Shown: positions 54,004-63,343, numbered from the stretch's first letter. The stretch is 64,000 nucleotides of DNA from an uncultured Duncaniella sp. (GCA_910589485.1 CAJUSW010000001.1:540019-604018); one strand, 5' to 3'. Translations and numbers: made by a program. The notes: a model not told the origin generated them from the sequence alone.

Positions 54004-55155
54004 TTATTTGCAGGAGGCCATCACGCCGTCGATCTGGCCGAGTGCGAGCATACGGCCATGGAACGAGTAGCCGGCATTGTAACCCTTGTCGCCGTCGCCG
54101 AGCATGAGTTCGGCATGATCGACACGCATGGGTACTCCGGGATTCTCCTTCTGGAATATCCTCACTACCTCGATCAACCTCGGATCCAGGTGGGATGACT
54201 CCTTGAAGTCGCCACCGGGGAGGGTCTTGCAGATACGGATATGTGCAAAGTGGGTGTTCTTGGCATACTTGCGGGCCAGTTCCACTACGTCATTGTGGGC
54301 ACCTGCGCTGAGCGAGCCGGCACAGAATGTGAGTCCGTTGTGGGGATCGGGCACAGCGTTGAGGAACGCCTCGATATCGGCATCGCATGTCACGATGCGT
54401 GGCAAGCCGAGGATGGGACGTGGGGGATCGTCGGGGTGCACGCACATATTGATGTCATACTCCCTGCACACAGGCATGATGGCGTTGAGGAAGTAGGCCA
54501 TGTTGGCGCGGAGCTGGTCGGCATCGATACCGTCGTAGAGCTTGAGCAGCTCGCGGAACTTCTGCACGGGATCGAGGTCAGCCTCCGAGATATTGCCGTT
54601 GACAAATCCCTGGGTCTTTACGATGATATTCTCCACCAGTCGCTTCTCGCCCTCGGGAGTCATAGTCTCCTTTATCTTGGCCACGCGCTCCAGGGTGTCG
54701 GCATCATAATCGGCCTCGGCACCCTCACGCTTGAGGATATGGATATCAAAATAGGCAAACTCGCCCATGTTGAAGTACAGGTTGGTGGTGCCGTTGGGGT
54801 TGGGATAGTCGAGATCGGTGCGGGCCCAGTCGAGGACGGGCATGAAATTGTAGCACACGGTCTTCACGCCGGCCTTTCCGAGATTGGCCAGGCTTTCCTT
54901 GTACTTCTCTATAAGTTCGTCGCGGTCAGGGCCGGCATACTTGATGGATTCCGATACGGGCAGGCTCTCCACCACGCTCCATCTCAGGCCATGATCCTCG
55001 ATGTAATTCTTCATTTTCTCAACCTCTTCCAGGCTCCACACCTCGCCGTTGGGGATGTGGTGGAGGGCGGTTACAATACCCTCGACGCCTATCTGGCGCA
55101 ACATGTCGAGAGTGATCTTATCGTTGGGTCCGAACCAACGCCATGTTTTTTCCAT
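54004..55155 (-). CDS. uxuA: Mannonate dehydratase
   Basis: The 383-residue TIM-barrel enzyme dehydrates D-mannonate to 2-keto-3-deoxygluconate in glucuronate/galacturonate breakdown. It opens MEKTWRWFGPNDKITLDMLR with the conserved RWFG. HHIPNGEVWSLEEVEK (near 37), CYNFMPVLDWARTDL (near 100), CVHPDDPPRPILGLPRI (near 236) and FKESSHLDPR are intact, and they include the metal-binding His and Cys. The length is normal. KDG kinase, needed to link UxuA to the aldolase next door, is not in the window. Confidence 0.95.
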   Translation of the reverse strand: MEKTWRWFGPNDKITLDMLRQIGVEGIVTALHHIPNGEVWSLEEVEKMKNYIEDHGLRWSVVESLPVSESIKYAGPDRDELIEKYKESLANLGKAGVKTVCYNFMPVLDWARTDLDYPNPNGTTNLYFNMGEFAYFDIHILKREGAEADYDADTLERVAKIKETMTPEGEKRLVENIIVKTQGFVNGNISEADLDPVQKFRELLKLYDGIDADQLRANMAYFLNAIMPVCREYDINMCVHPDDPPRPILGLPRIVTCDADIEAFLNAVPDPHNGLTFCAGSLSAGAHNDVVELARKYAKNTHFAHIRICKTLPGGDFKESSHLDPRLIEVVRIFQKENPGVPMRVDHAELMLGDGDKGYNAGYSFHGRMLALGQIDGVMASCK

Positions 55156-55317
55156 AATACTTTTATCAGGTAATTAATTCAAATAATCTTTCTCAGGCTT
55201 ATAGTTACAGTCTCGGGATCGGTAAGGAGTAGATAAAGCAAGGGGTGGAAGCATGTCATGCACATTGCACACTCGATACTGCCAACCCCTCGTTTACGAC
55301 TTGTCGATATTACTTGA

Positions 55318-55986
55318 TTACTTGCGGGCGGCGGCTACGTAGCCGAGAGCCTCGCGGCACTTGTCGGTAACATACTGCCAGTCCTGAGCAGCCACCTTGT
55401 CCTTGGGGAAGAGCTTGGAGCCCATGCCTACGCAGAACACACCGGCCTTGATCCAGCCCTCGATGTTCTCCTGGGTAGGTTCAACACCGCCGGTAACCAT
55501 GAGCTTGGTCCAGGGCATGGGAGCGAGAAGTCCCTTGACAAACTTGGTGCCGAGCACATCGCCGGGGAAGCACTTGCACAGGTCACAGCCGGTCTCCTGA
55601 GCTGCACCCACCTCGCTTACGGTACCGCAACCGGGGGTGTAGGGGACGAGACGACGGTTGCACACGCGTGAAACCTCGGGGTTGAACAGCGGGCCTACCA
55701 CGAAGCATGCGCCCAGCTGGATGTAGAGTGCTGCGGTGGCGGGATCCACGATAGAGCCTACGCCCATAGCCATTTCAGGACATTCCTTGGCTGCGAATTT
55801 CACAACCTCGGCAAACACTTCGTGAGCGAAGTCGCCACGGTTAGTGAACTCGAAGGCACGGATGCCACCATCGTAGCAAGCCTTCACTACCTGCTTGGCC
55901 ACTTCAGCATCCTTGTGATAGAACACGGGAACCACACCGGTTGCGCCCATTTTGGCGAGCACGGCAATTTTATCAAACTTTGCCAT
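55318..55986 (-). CDS. eda: KDPG/KHG aldolase
   Basis: The 222-residue class I aldolase cleaves 2-keto-3-deoxy-6-phosphogluconate to pyruvate and glyceraldehyde 3-phosphate. It shows VVPVFYHKDAEVAKQVVKA, IRAFEFTNRGDF with the Glu/Thr of the active site, GVGSIVDPA, the Schiff-base Lys in CDLCKCFPGDVLG (near residue 137), and VTGGVEP for phosphate binding. It lies upstream of uxuA in the same direction, completing the hexuronate route. The 320 bases before its ATG contain a large palindromic element (56028-56214), so its leader could be long and structured. Confidence 0.93.
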   Translation of the reverse strand: MAKFDKIAVLAKMGATGVVPVFYHKDAEVAKQVVKACYDGGIRAFEFTNRGDFAHEVFAEVVKFAAKECPEMAMGVGSIVDPATAALYIQLGACFVVGPLFNPEVSRVCNRRLVPYTPGCGTVSEVGAAQETGCDLCKCFPGDVLGTKFVKGLLAPMPWTKLMVTGGVEPTQENIEGWIKAGVFCVGMGSKLFPKDKVAAQDWQYVTDKCREALGYVAAARK

Positions 55987-56027
55987 TTTCTGATACTAAT
56001 TAGATAGGTATTTATATAGGTATTTGG

Positions 56028-56214
56028 TAAGTAAGTCTTAAAAATTAACCGCTATATGTAAGTCCTAAAGAGCTTGCTCAATAAATCTTGTTCTTTTTGG
56101 ATGTTTTATCCTTGTCATTCAGTCGTATAGCTCGCTATACTCCTTCATTCCGCTGACAAAACATCTCAAAAATAACGGCGATTTATATTGTGCATTAATT
56201 TTACGACTTACTTA
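56028..56214. repeat. Nested palindromic element, MITE-like
   Basis: The outer arms TAAGTAAGTC-TTAAAAATTAA (56028-56048) and TTAATTTTA-CGACTTACTTA (56195-56214) are complementary with small mismatches. Inside, AAATC...GGATGTTTT (56083-56106) pairs imperfectly with AAAACATC...GATTT (56158-56185). The centre holds GTATAGCTCGCTATAC, a perfect palindrome. No open frame of note. The nested terminal inverted arms resemble a non-autonomous mobile element or a REP-type repeat; it may also fold as RNA in the eda leader. Confidence 0.65.
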
Positions 56215-56235
56215 GATTCGATAACTAAATACAAA

Positions 56236-56300
56236 TTTAATGTTTAAAGTTCAGAGTTCGGTAATATCCGGCACTCAAAACTTCAAACATTAAATATTTT
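56236..56300 (-). terminator. Hairpin after the sugar porter gene
   Basis: TTTAATGTTT-AAAGTT (from 56236) is complementary, with one bulge, to AACTTCAAACATTAAA (up to about 56293). It lies just past the transporter stop. A TAAATTTG at 56239-56232 on the minus strand overlaps its far arm and could be the eda -7 element. Confidence 0.5.
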
Positions 56301-56307
56301 TATATTA

Positions 56308-57792
56308 TCAGCGCTTGCTGCGGTTGCGCCAGAGGTTGGTCATGTCCTCGAGGGTCTTGCCCTTGGTCTCGGGAACGAGCGAGTAAACGAACCATGCGGC
56401 CACGATACAGATCACGCCGTAGAGAGCGTAGGCAAACATGTGGCCGAACCTGTCGCCCATATCACCGAGCGACATATTGTACATGGGCACGAATGTCGAC
56501 GATACGATGAAGTTGAATATCCACTGGAACGCAACGGCGATGGCCACAGCGGCCGAGCGGATGGTGTTGGGGAAGATCTCGGCGATGAGTACCCAGCAGA
56601 TGGGTCCCCAGGAGAACATGAACGAGGCCGAGTAGACCATAATGGAGATGACGGGGAAGATGGGGTTGATGCCGTCCACAAGATTGCTCACAGCCACACC
56701 CATCGCTCCGATGGCCATGCCGATCGAGCCCCAGATGAGGAGGGGTTTGCGACCGAGCTTCTCCACGGTGAATACAGCCACGAGGGTGAATGTGATGTTG
56801 ACGATGCCCATGTAGACGGTGTTCATCATGGGATCGCTCATACCCATCGACTCAAATATGCGGGGTGCATAGTAGAGCACGGCGTTGATGCCGACAGCCT
56901 GCTGGAACACCGAGAGCATTACACCGACGAAGATGACCATGACGCCGAATGAGAATAGTTTCTCGCTCTTGACCTCGGTGGTCTCTTTGATCTGCTTCAG
57001 GATCTCGCGGGCCTTGTCATAACCGTTGATGTGCGAGAGGACACCCAGGGCCTTCTCGTCCTTACCTATGAGGGCCAGATAACGGGGCGACTCGGGCACG
57101 AGGCACACAAGGATGGTGAAGATACCGGCCACGAAGGCTTCGGAGCCAAACATGTAACGCCAGCCTGTCTGGATGGTCCACTGGTCGCTCTGGCTGCTCA
57201 CCTGATAGATAGTCTCCGAGATTTTCTCGATGATGGGCTGAGTGTGCTCGCCGAGGATGAGGAAGTTGACGAAATATACCACCAGCTGGCCGAAGATGAT
57301 GGCAAACTGGTTCCATGACACGAGGGTGCCTCGCATATTGGAGGGAGCGACCTCGGCGATGTACATGGGGCAGATAGCCGATGCGAGGCCTACGCCCACA
57401 CCGCCGATGATACGGTAGATGTTGAAAGCCACAAGCAGTGATGCCGTGGGAGTTCCATGCTCAAAAAGGAGGAATTCAGGGTAATAGCTGCCCAGGGCCG
57501 AGAGGAAAAAGAACACTCCGGCGATGGCAAGAGATTTCTTGCGGCCGAAGAATGATGCGAAAAAGCCCGAGAGTGCCGAGCCTATGATACAGCCGAGCAG
57601 TGCGCTCGACGAAGTGATGCCATGTATTGTATCGGTGTAGACAAAGTCCTTAGCTCCGAGGAAGAATGCCTGCAGACCTTTCTCGGCACCTGATATCACA
57701 GCAGTGTCGTATCCGAAGAGCAGGCCTCCGAGTACTGCCACGAGTACTATGGAGAATAGGTAGAGCTTACTTCCGTGTTGTGGATAATTCAT
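56308..57792 (-). CDS. xylE: MFS sugar porter, XylE-type D-xylose:H+ symporter
   Basis: The 494-residue inner-membrane protein has 12 predicted helices. Sugar porter signatures are LGGLLFGYDTAVISGA (near residue 20), the RxGRK loops FGRKKSLA and KLGRKPLL, PMYIAEVAPSNMRG, PESPRYLALIGK, QQAVGINAVLYYAP and the C-terminal VPETKGKTLE. The last Gln-Gln/Asn block is the sugar-binding set of XylE and GLUT proteins. Position downstream of xylBA supports xylose as substrate. The gap after xylA contains a strong hairpin (57881-57937), so its expression may be partly uncoupled. Confidence 0.9.
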   Translation of the reverse strand: MNYPQHGSKLYLFSIVLVAVLGGLLFGYDTAVISGAEKGLQAFFLGAKDFVYTDTIHGITSSSALLGCIIGSALSGFFASFFGRKKSLAIAGVFFFLSALGSYYPEFLLFEHGTPTASLLVAFNIYRIIGGVGVGLASAICPMYIAEVAPSNMRGTLVSWNQFAIIFGQLVVYFVNFLILGEHTQPIIEKISETIYQVSSQSDQWTIQTGWRYMFGSEAFVAGIFTILVCLVPESPRYLALIGKDEKALGVLSHINGYDKAREILKQIKETTEVKSEKLFSFGVMVIFVGVMLSVFQQAVGINAVLYYAPRIFESMGMSDPMMNTVYMGIVNITFTLVAVFTVEKLGRKPLLIWGSIGMAIGAMGVAVSNLVDGINPIFPVISIMVYSASFMFSWGPICWVLIAEIFPNTIRSAAVAIAVAFQWIFNFIVSSTFVPMYNMSLGDMGDRFGHMFAYALYGVICIVAAWFVYSLVPETKGKTLEDMTNLWRNRSKR

Positions 57793-57880
57793 GGAGTTAG
57801 CTTAAGTTTTTGGATTGATTAATAAAAAATAAGTGTAACATGTAGAGACGAGAGGAGTTCCGCTGACCGTGCGGATAAAA

Positions 57881-57937
57881 CAATGAGTCCGGAGACCGGG
57901 CATACAGGTTACTGATGCCCGGCCCGCCGGCTCATTA
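57881..57937 (-). terminator. Hairpin between xylA and the xylose porter gene
   Basis: AATGAGTCCGG...CGGGCAT (57881-57903) is complementary to ATGCCCGG...CCGGCTCATT (57914-57936), with a small internal mismatch. No T-run follows on the minus strand, so it is a stem that may attenuate transcription or protect the mRNA end rather than a full terminator. Confidence 0.5.
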
Positions 57938-57950
57938 TAAAGTGTGCTTA

Positions 57951-59267
57951 TCAGCAGTACATGTTGAGGATAGCCTCGTAGAGTTCCTGCTTGCCTGAGG
58001 TCATCTTGGGTTCTGGCTGAGTCTTGGCGTAAGCTACTACATCCTCGAGGGTGAGCTTGCCTTCCTCAAATTCCTTACCCTTGCCACCGTCGAACGATGC
58101 GTAACGCTCGGCGAGCATAGCCTTGTAAGGCGACTCCTCGAGAAGAGCGGCAGCGCTCTCGAGTGCGCGGGCCATAGCGTCCATACCGGCGATGTGGGCG
58201 ATGAAGATATCCTCCAGGTCGGTGGAGTTGCGACGGGTCTTGGCGTCGAAGTTGGTACCACCGTTGCCGAGACCACCGTTGCGGATGATCTGCATCATGG
58301 CCTGGGTGAGCTCGTAGTTATCGATGGGGAACTGGTCGGTATCCCAGCCATTCTGGTAGTCACCGCGGTTGGCGTCGATAGAGCCGAGCATGTTGTTGTC
58401 GACAGCCACAGCGAGCTCGTGCTCGAAAGTATGGCCGGCGAGGGTAGCGTGGTTAACCTCGATGTTCACCTTGAAGTCCTTGTCGAGGCCGTGAGCCTTG
58501 AGGAAGCCGATCACTGTCTCGGTGTCCACGTCATACTGGTGCTTGCTGGGCTCCATGGGCTTGGGCTCGATGAGGAATGTGCCGGTGAAGCCCTTGCTGC
58601 GGGCGTAGTCGCGGGCGATGGTGAGCATCTGGGCGAGGTGCTCTTTCTCACGCTTCTGATCGGTGTTGAGGAGGCTCATGTAGCCTTCACGACCACCCCA
58701 GAACACATAGTTCTGACCGCCGAGGGCGATGGTAGCGTCGATAGCGTTCTTGATCTGTACAGCTGCGCGGGCCACTACGTCAAAGTCGGGGTTGGTGGCT
58801 GCACCGTTCATGTAACGGCCGTTGCCGAACACGTTGGCAGTGCCCCAGAGGTTCTTGATGCCGGTCTCGGCCATCTTGCCCTTGAGATACTCAACGATCT
58901 CCTTCATGCGGGCCTCGTAGCCCTCGATGTCGCACATGTCGCCGATCAGGTCGGTGTCATGGAAGCAGAAGTACTCTACTCCGAGCTTCTGCATGATCTC
59001 GAAGCCGGCGTCGGCCTTCTGCTTGGCTACGGTCATCACGTCAGCACCCTCGTTCCAAGGGAACTGCTTGGTACCTGTGCCGAACTGGTCGCCACCCTCG
59101 GCGCAGAGTGTGTGCCACCAGGCCATGGCAAACTTGAGCCATTCCTTCATGGGCTTGCCGAGGATCACCTTCTCAGCATCATAGTAACGATAAGCGAGGG
59201 GATTCTTGGAATCCTTACCTTCAAACTTGATTGTCCCGATTTCGGGGAAATATTCCTTAACTGCCAT
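57951..59267 (-). CDS. xylA: Xylose isomerase
   Basis: The 438-residue TIM-barrel isomerase converts D-xylose to D-xylulose. The catalytic His lies in YFCFHDTDLIGD (near residue 100), IEPKPMEPSKHQYD gives metal-binding Glu/Lys, and KVNIEVNHATLAGHTFEHEL and DANRGDYQNGWDTDQFP supply further metal ligands. The length fits the class II, long-form isomerase. It lies 57 bases downstream of xylB. Confidence 0.97.
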   Translation of the reverse strand: MAVKEYFPEIGTIKFEGKDSKNPLAYRYYDAEKVILGKPMKEWLKFAMAWWHTLCAEGGDQFGTGTKQFPWNEGADVMTVAKQKADAGFEIMQKLGVEYFCFHDTDLIGDMCDIEGYEARMKEIVEYLKGKMAETGIKNLWGTANVFGNGRYMNGAATNPDFDVVARAAVQIKNAIDATIALGGQNYVFWGGREGYMSLLNTDQKREKEHLAQMLTIARDYARSKGFTGTFLIEPKPMEPSKHQYDVDTETVIGFLKAHGLDKDFKVNIEVNHATLAGHTFEHELAVAVDNNMLGSIDANRGDYQNGWDTDQFPIDNYELTQAMMQIIRNGGLGNGGTNFDAKTRRNSTDLEDIFIAHIAGMDAMARALESAAALLEESPYKAMLAERYASFDGGKGKEFEEGKLTLEDVVAYAKTQPEPKMTSGKQELYEAILNMYC

Positions 59268-59324
59268 AGTTTTAGAAAAACGGTTAAAAATTATTGGTTT
59301 ATAATATAGTTAAATGTCAGGTAA

Positions 59325-60809
59325 TTATAGTTGGTTGAGCAGACGCTCCTTCCACAAGGCGTAAGCATCGGCATAGGCACGGCGGTCGGCCTCGACGGGC
59401 TCGATCACCTCGATCTTCTCGAGCGATGCAAAAGCCTCATTGTTGTCGGCATAGATGCCGGCACCGATACCGGCACCCTTGGCGGCACCTACGGATCCGT
59501 CGGTATTGTAGAGTTCGATAGTGGCACCGCTCACGCCGGCCAGTGTGTTGCGGAACAGCGGGCTCAGGAACATATTGGCATGTCCGGCATGGATCTTGCT
59601 CAGCTTCATGCCCATCTGCTCCATCACCTCCATGCCATACATGAATGAGAACACGATGCCCTCCTGCTCGGCACGCAACAGGTGGGAGCGGTCGTGGGTG
59701 AGGAAGTTCACGCCATGGATCGAGCATCCTACCTCCTTGTTGCGGAGCACACGCTCGGCACCGTTGCCGAAGGGGATCACCGACACGCCGGCAGCTCCAA
59801 TGGGAGCCTGCTGGGCCAGATCGTTCATGCCGGGATAGGAGATGCCGTCGGGGGCCATCACCCTCTTGCTCCACGAGTTGAGGATGCCGGTGCCATTGAT
59901 GCACAGCAACACGCCCAGGCGGGTCTGATCAGGAGTGTGGTTGACATGAGCAAATGTGTTGACACGGCTCTGGGGATCATAGTTGACCTCGCCGAGCACA
60001 CCGTAAACCACACCCGAGGTTCCTGCGGTCGAGGCCACCTCGCCGGGATTGAACACATTGAGCGAAAGAGCATTGTTGGGCTGGTCGCCGGCACGATAGG
60101 ACACGGGGATACCCTCGGCAAGACCCAGCTCGGCGGCTGTCTCGGCAGTGACTGTGCCCTGGATGGAGAATGTGGGCACGATCTCGGGAAGGATATCCTC
60201 GTCATATCCGAAATAGTCCAGAAGGAACTTGGCGGGACGACCCTCGTTGAAATCCCACAGCATCATCTCGCTCAAGCCCGAGATGGTGGTGCACAGGCGG
60301 CCGGTGAGACGCATGGCGGCGTAGTCGCCGGGGAGCATTATCTTATAGATGCGCTCGAATATTTCGGGCTCGTTCTCCTTGACCCAAGCGAGCTTGGTGG
60401 CAGTGAAGTTGCCGGGCGAGTTGAGCAGATGGCTCAGACATGCGGTCTCGCCAAGATCGTTGAACGCCTTCTCGCCATAGGGCACGCCTCGGGAGTCGCA
60501 CCAGATGATTGCCGGACGCAGGGGCTTAAGATCCTTGTCGACCATCACCAGACCATGCATCTGATAGGAAATGCCTATGGCCTTTATATCCTTGGGGTCT
60601 ACCTTGGAAGAGGCAAGCACACTTGCCGTGGCCTGCTTGAGACAGTCCCACCACTGCTCGGGACGCTGTTCGGCCCATCCGGGACGCAGGGCGATGATCT
60701 CGGCCTCGGTGCGTGGATAAAAATCGCTCGCAACGGTCTTGCCGCTTACGGCATCTACCAGGCTCGCCTTTACCGACGAGCTGCCTATGTCATATCCTAA
60801 AAGGTACAT
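59325..60809 (-). CDS. xylB: Xylulokinase
   Basis: The 494-residue FGGY-family kinase makes xylulose 5-phosphate. It opens MYLLGYDIGSSSVKASLVDA. It has the substrate motif GISYQMHGLVMVD (near residue 76) with WCDSRG, the catalytic Asp in VSYRAGDQPNNALSL, and the ATP-binding end AKGAGIGAGIYA. It lies 84 bases downstream of the Nudix-type regulator gene. Its upstream gap contains TAGTACT (60848-60854), a word also found just before the regulator's own start. Confidence 0.94.
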   Translation of the reverse strand: MYLLGYDIGSSSVKASLVDAVSGKTVASDFYPRTEAEIIALRPGWAEQRPEQWWDCLKQATASVLASSKVDPKDIKAIGISYQMHGLVMVDKDLKPLRPAIIWCDSRGVPYGEKAFNDLGETACLSHLLNSPGNFTATKLAWVKENEPEIFERIYKIMLPGDYAAMRLTGRLCTTISGLSEMMLWDFNEGRPAKFLLDYFGYDEDILPEIVPTFSIQGTVTAETAAELGLAEGIPVSYRAGDQPNNALSLNVFNPGEVASTAGTSGVVYGVLGEVNYDPQSRVNTFAHVNHTPDQTRLGVLLCINGTGILNSWSKRVMAPDGISYPGMNDLAQQAPIGAAGVSVIPFGNGAERVLRNKEVGCSIHGVNFLTHDRSHLLRAEQEGIVFSFMYGMEVMEQMGMKLSKIHAGHANMFLSPLFRNTLAGVSGATIELYNTDGSVGAAKGAGIGAGIYADNNEAFASLEKIEVIEPVEADRRAYADAYALWKERLLNQL

Positions 60810-60893
60810 GATAGTAATGTTGTTTTATAATAATGTGTTTATCTTTATAGTACTCTATGTTACGTAGCCCTCAGCATGGGATGGGGCCGGTGA

Positions 60894-61604
60894 TCAGCGT
60901 GAGGTATTGTAAACTTTGCGGTCAAACTTGAAGTACCTTGCGGCACGGTGGGCCACACCTTTCTGCCTCTCCTCGAGGGGCACCACGTAGGGCATCTGGG
61001 AGATCTTCTTGTGGAAGTTTCTCACATCGAGCTGACGGCCATACACTATCTCGGCAAGCATTCTCAGCTGGGAAGCCGTGAATTTCTTGGGAAGCAGGTC
61101 GAAGAGGATGGCGCGGTTGTTCTCCACCTCGCGCTTCACAGCCTTCAGGGCCTCCTTTATAATGAGATTGTGGTCGAAGGCCAGCACTCCCACCTCGTTG
61201 ACGGGCACCCACTCGGCCGACTCGCGGTTGACCACCTTGTTCATCATCGAGTCGAGCTTCACTATGGCAAAGTAGGCGATGGTGACGATCCGCTCCACAT
61301 GGGCCTGCTGTGCGCGCTCGAGCCACACCACATCGCGCTCTTTGCGTGTACGGTCCTTGGATCCGAATGCCTTGAACTGCTGCAAGGGCACGTCCTTGAC
61401 GCCGGTCAGCTCGCTGAGCACACGCATCGCGGCCTCGTCGAGATCCTCGTCCTGATATATCAGGCTTCCGGGAAGCTTCATGTCGTTATACTCGCCGGCC
61501 TGGTCCTGTCCCTGACGCTTCACCAGAAGCACTCGGAGATCAGTACCGTCAAAGCCCAGTACTACACAGTCGATGGAGATATGGTTATTAGCTAAAGGTG
61601 CCAT
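60894..61604 (-). CDS. NrtR/XylR-type Nudix-domain transcriptional regulator
   Basis: The 236-residue protein has an N-terminal Nudix-fold domain fused to a C-terminal winged helix (FTASQLRMLAEIVYGRQLDVRNFHKKI, residues about 178-204), the layout of the NrtR family. The Nudix box reads LPGSLIYQDEDLDEAAMRVL then SELTG, and the catalytic REUxEE residues are replaced, so it should bind a ligand rather than hydrolyse it. Its place directly before xylBA-xylE suggests a pentose-responsive repressor or activator. I start at ATG 61604 because the promoter at 61648-61680 excludes the upstream ATGs. Confidence 0.88.
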   Translation of the reverse strand: MAPLANNHISIDCVVLGFDGTDLRVLLVKRQGQDQAGEYNDMKLPGSLIYQDEDLDEAAMRVLSELTGVKDVPLQQFKAFGSKDRTRKERDVVWLERAQQAHVERIVTIAYFAIVKLDSMMNKVVNRESAEWVPVNEVGVLAFDHNLIIKEALKAVKREVENNRAILFDLLPKKFTASQLRMLAEIVYGRQLDVRNFHKKISQMPYVVPLEERQKGVAHRAARYFKFDRKVYNTSR

Positions 61605-61647
61605 GGAGGGGATTTGAGGTCTTTTAGTACTTTTTACAATTACTCCG

Positions 61648-61680
61648 CAAATGTACAAATCTTTTTTGGATAATTCCAAA
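61648..61680 (-). promoter_or_regulatory. Promoter of the xyl regulator gene
   Basis: Minus-strand TTTG (61680-61677) and TACATTTG (61655-61648) are spaced by 21 bases. TAGTACT at 61625-61631 lies just past the expected start point, a possible operator. Confidence 0.7.
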
Positions 61681-61973
61681 TAATTTTGATGTTATAAAAC
61701 ATTAAATCATAAATTTTTAGTTTTCGTACTTTAAACAATATCACAGAGCGCTTCACGGAGCGGGCGCAGAATAAAATCCGGAGCAAAACGCCAATTCTTG
61801 AGTCCGGCGAATCAACATTATCGCCCGAGGAGTTGTTAGTATAAGTGGAAGGCCCCGATAAGAGAGCCCCAGGGACGGCATCTCACGTTACCTACTCCCC
61901 TCCTCACTCTCCACCCGGGCCACCACGTATTCAACCCTATTAAGATTAACTGTAACAATTAACTGTAATCACG

Positions 61974-63083
61974 ATGAAAAAAGTCTTATTCGCCGCCGCA
62001 TTAGCCGGCTGTGCTCTTACCGTCGGCGCTCAGAATGTCATCGAGCGACCTACATTAGGTGACAATTGGCAGATCGGCCTTGACGCAGGAGTCACAACCC
62101 CCCTCAAGGGACATTCATTCTTCCAGAATATGCGAGGCAATTTCGGTATTCATGTCGCCAAGCAGATCACCCCTATCCTTGGCTTAGGCATCGAGGGAGC
62201 TTGGGGAGTAAACACAACTTCAAGTCCTACAGCATTCGACACCCAGTATGTCGGAGCCTATGGCACCGTCAATCTCAATAACCTCTTCGGAGGTTTCCAG
62301 TGCGAGCCCCGCTCATTCTGGATTGACGCAGTGATCGGTCTCGGATGGGCCCACGAGTACTATCCCGGCGCCCACGACCGCAACTACATCGCCACAAGGA
62401 CCGGCCTTGCCTTCAACTTCCCCGTTTCGGATAATTTCAGCATCGCTGTGAAACCTGCAGTGACCTGGAATATCGCCGGCGAGGGTGAACGCGCCCAGTT
62501 CAACGCCAACCGCGCCAAGTTTGACGTAATGGTAGGCTTCAACTACAATTTCGGCCCCGGTTTCCAGTGTGTAACCTGTCCTCCCGACAATTCAGCCGAG
62601 ATCGCCGCTCTTAACGACCAGGTCAACGCCCTGCGTGCCGGCGTAGTAGCCGCCGCTGACGACCTCGCCGCTTCACAGGCTCAGAACGCAGCTCTTGCTG
62701 CCGCTCTCGCAGCCGCCCAGAATCAGGCTCCCAAGGTTGTAGCCGACACCACTTTCAGCAGCGTCCGTTTCGTATTCTTCAAGATCGGAAAGAGCAACAT
62801 CACCCCCGACCAGATGCCTAACGTAGAAATGATCGCTGACTATATGAAGCACAATCCCTCGTCGACCGTAGTCATCAAAGGTTACGCTTCCCAGGATGGT
62901 CCCGAGGACGTTAACATCCGTCTCGCCAACGCCCGTGCCGAGTCAGTCAAGAACGCACTCGTCAAGAAGTACGGCATCAAGGCCAGCCGCATCCAGGCTG
63001 AGGGCCAGGGTATCGGTCACATGTTCAAGGAGGAAAGCTGGAACCGAGTTTCAATCTGTACTCTCGACGACAACCAGAAATAA
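61974..63083 (+). CDS. OmpA family outer membrane protein
   Basis: The 369-residue protein has a Sec signal peptide (KKVLFAAALAGCALTVGAQ, cleavage after GAQ). An eight-strand-like beta-barrel spans residues 20-200, ending in the aromatic strand FDVMVGFNYNFGPGF. A short Cys pair (CVTC) is followed by an Ala-rich coiled linker (residues 210-255). The C-terminal OmpA/MotB peptidoglycan-binding domain contains VVIKGYASQDGPEDVNIRLA and NARAESVKNALVKKYGI. It anchors the outer membrane to the cell wall. This layout is the major OmpA of Bacteroidales. Codon use suggests high expression. A GC-rich hairpin follows at 63241-63282. Confidence 0.93.
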   Translation: MKKVLFAAALAGCALTVGAQNVIERPTLGDNWQIGLDAGVTTPLKGHSFFQNMRGNFGIHVAKQITPILGLGIEGAWGVNTTSSPTAFDTQYVGAYGTVNLNNLFGGFQCEPRSFWIDAVIGLGWAHEYYPGAHDRNYIATRTGLAFNFPVSDNFSIAVKPAVTWNIAGEGERAQFNANRAKFDVMVGFNYNFGPGFQCVTCPPDNSAEIAALNDQVNALRAGVVAAADDLAASQAQNAALAAALAAAQNQAPKVVADTTFSSVRFVFFKIGKSNITPDQMPNVEMIADYMKHNPSSTVVIKGYASQDGPEDVNIRLANARAESVKNALVKKYGIKASRIQAEGQGIGHMFKEESWNRVSICTLDDNQK

Positions 63084-63240
63084 CCCCTGCACATATCTCC
63101 TCTTATCCTCAACCACTCTACCAACAGAGCGTCGAAATGTAAATAAATCACTGACTCATCTCATCGATTGATGAATGGCAGGGCTAAAGATGATGAAAGC
63201 AGAGCCGCTAATCAGCCGATAACGAGTCATCCCCCCTACA

Positions 63241-63282
63241 ACATCACCCCGGACAGTCCATCAGGATTATCCGGGGTGATGT
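63241..63282 (+). terminator. Hairpin after ompA-like gene
   Basis: ACATCACCCCGGA (63241-63253) pairs with TCCGGGGTGATGT (63270-63282). No T-run, but the stem is strong. Confidence 0.65.
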
Positions 63283-63316
63283 GTGTATATATAATGGTGA
63301 TGTGTGTATATATAAT
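63275..63316. repeat. 21-bp tandem duplication
   Basis: GGTGATGTGTGTATATATAA plus T occurs twice in direct succession (63275-63295, 63296-63316), starting in the terminator arm. Confidence 0.85.
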
Positions 63317-63343
63317 AAGGTGTAAATATAGGGAATGTGGAGA

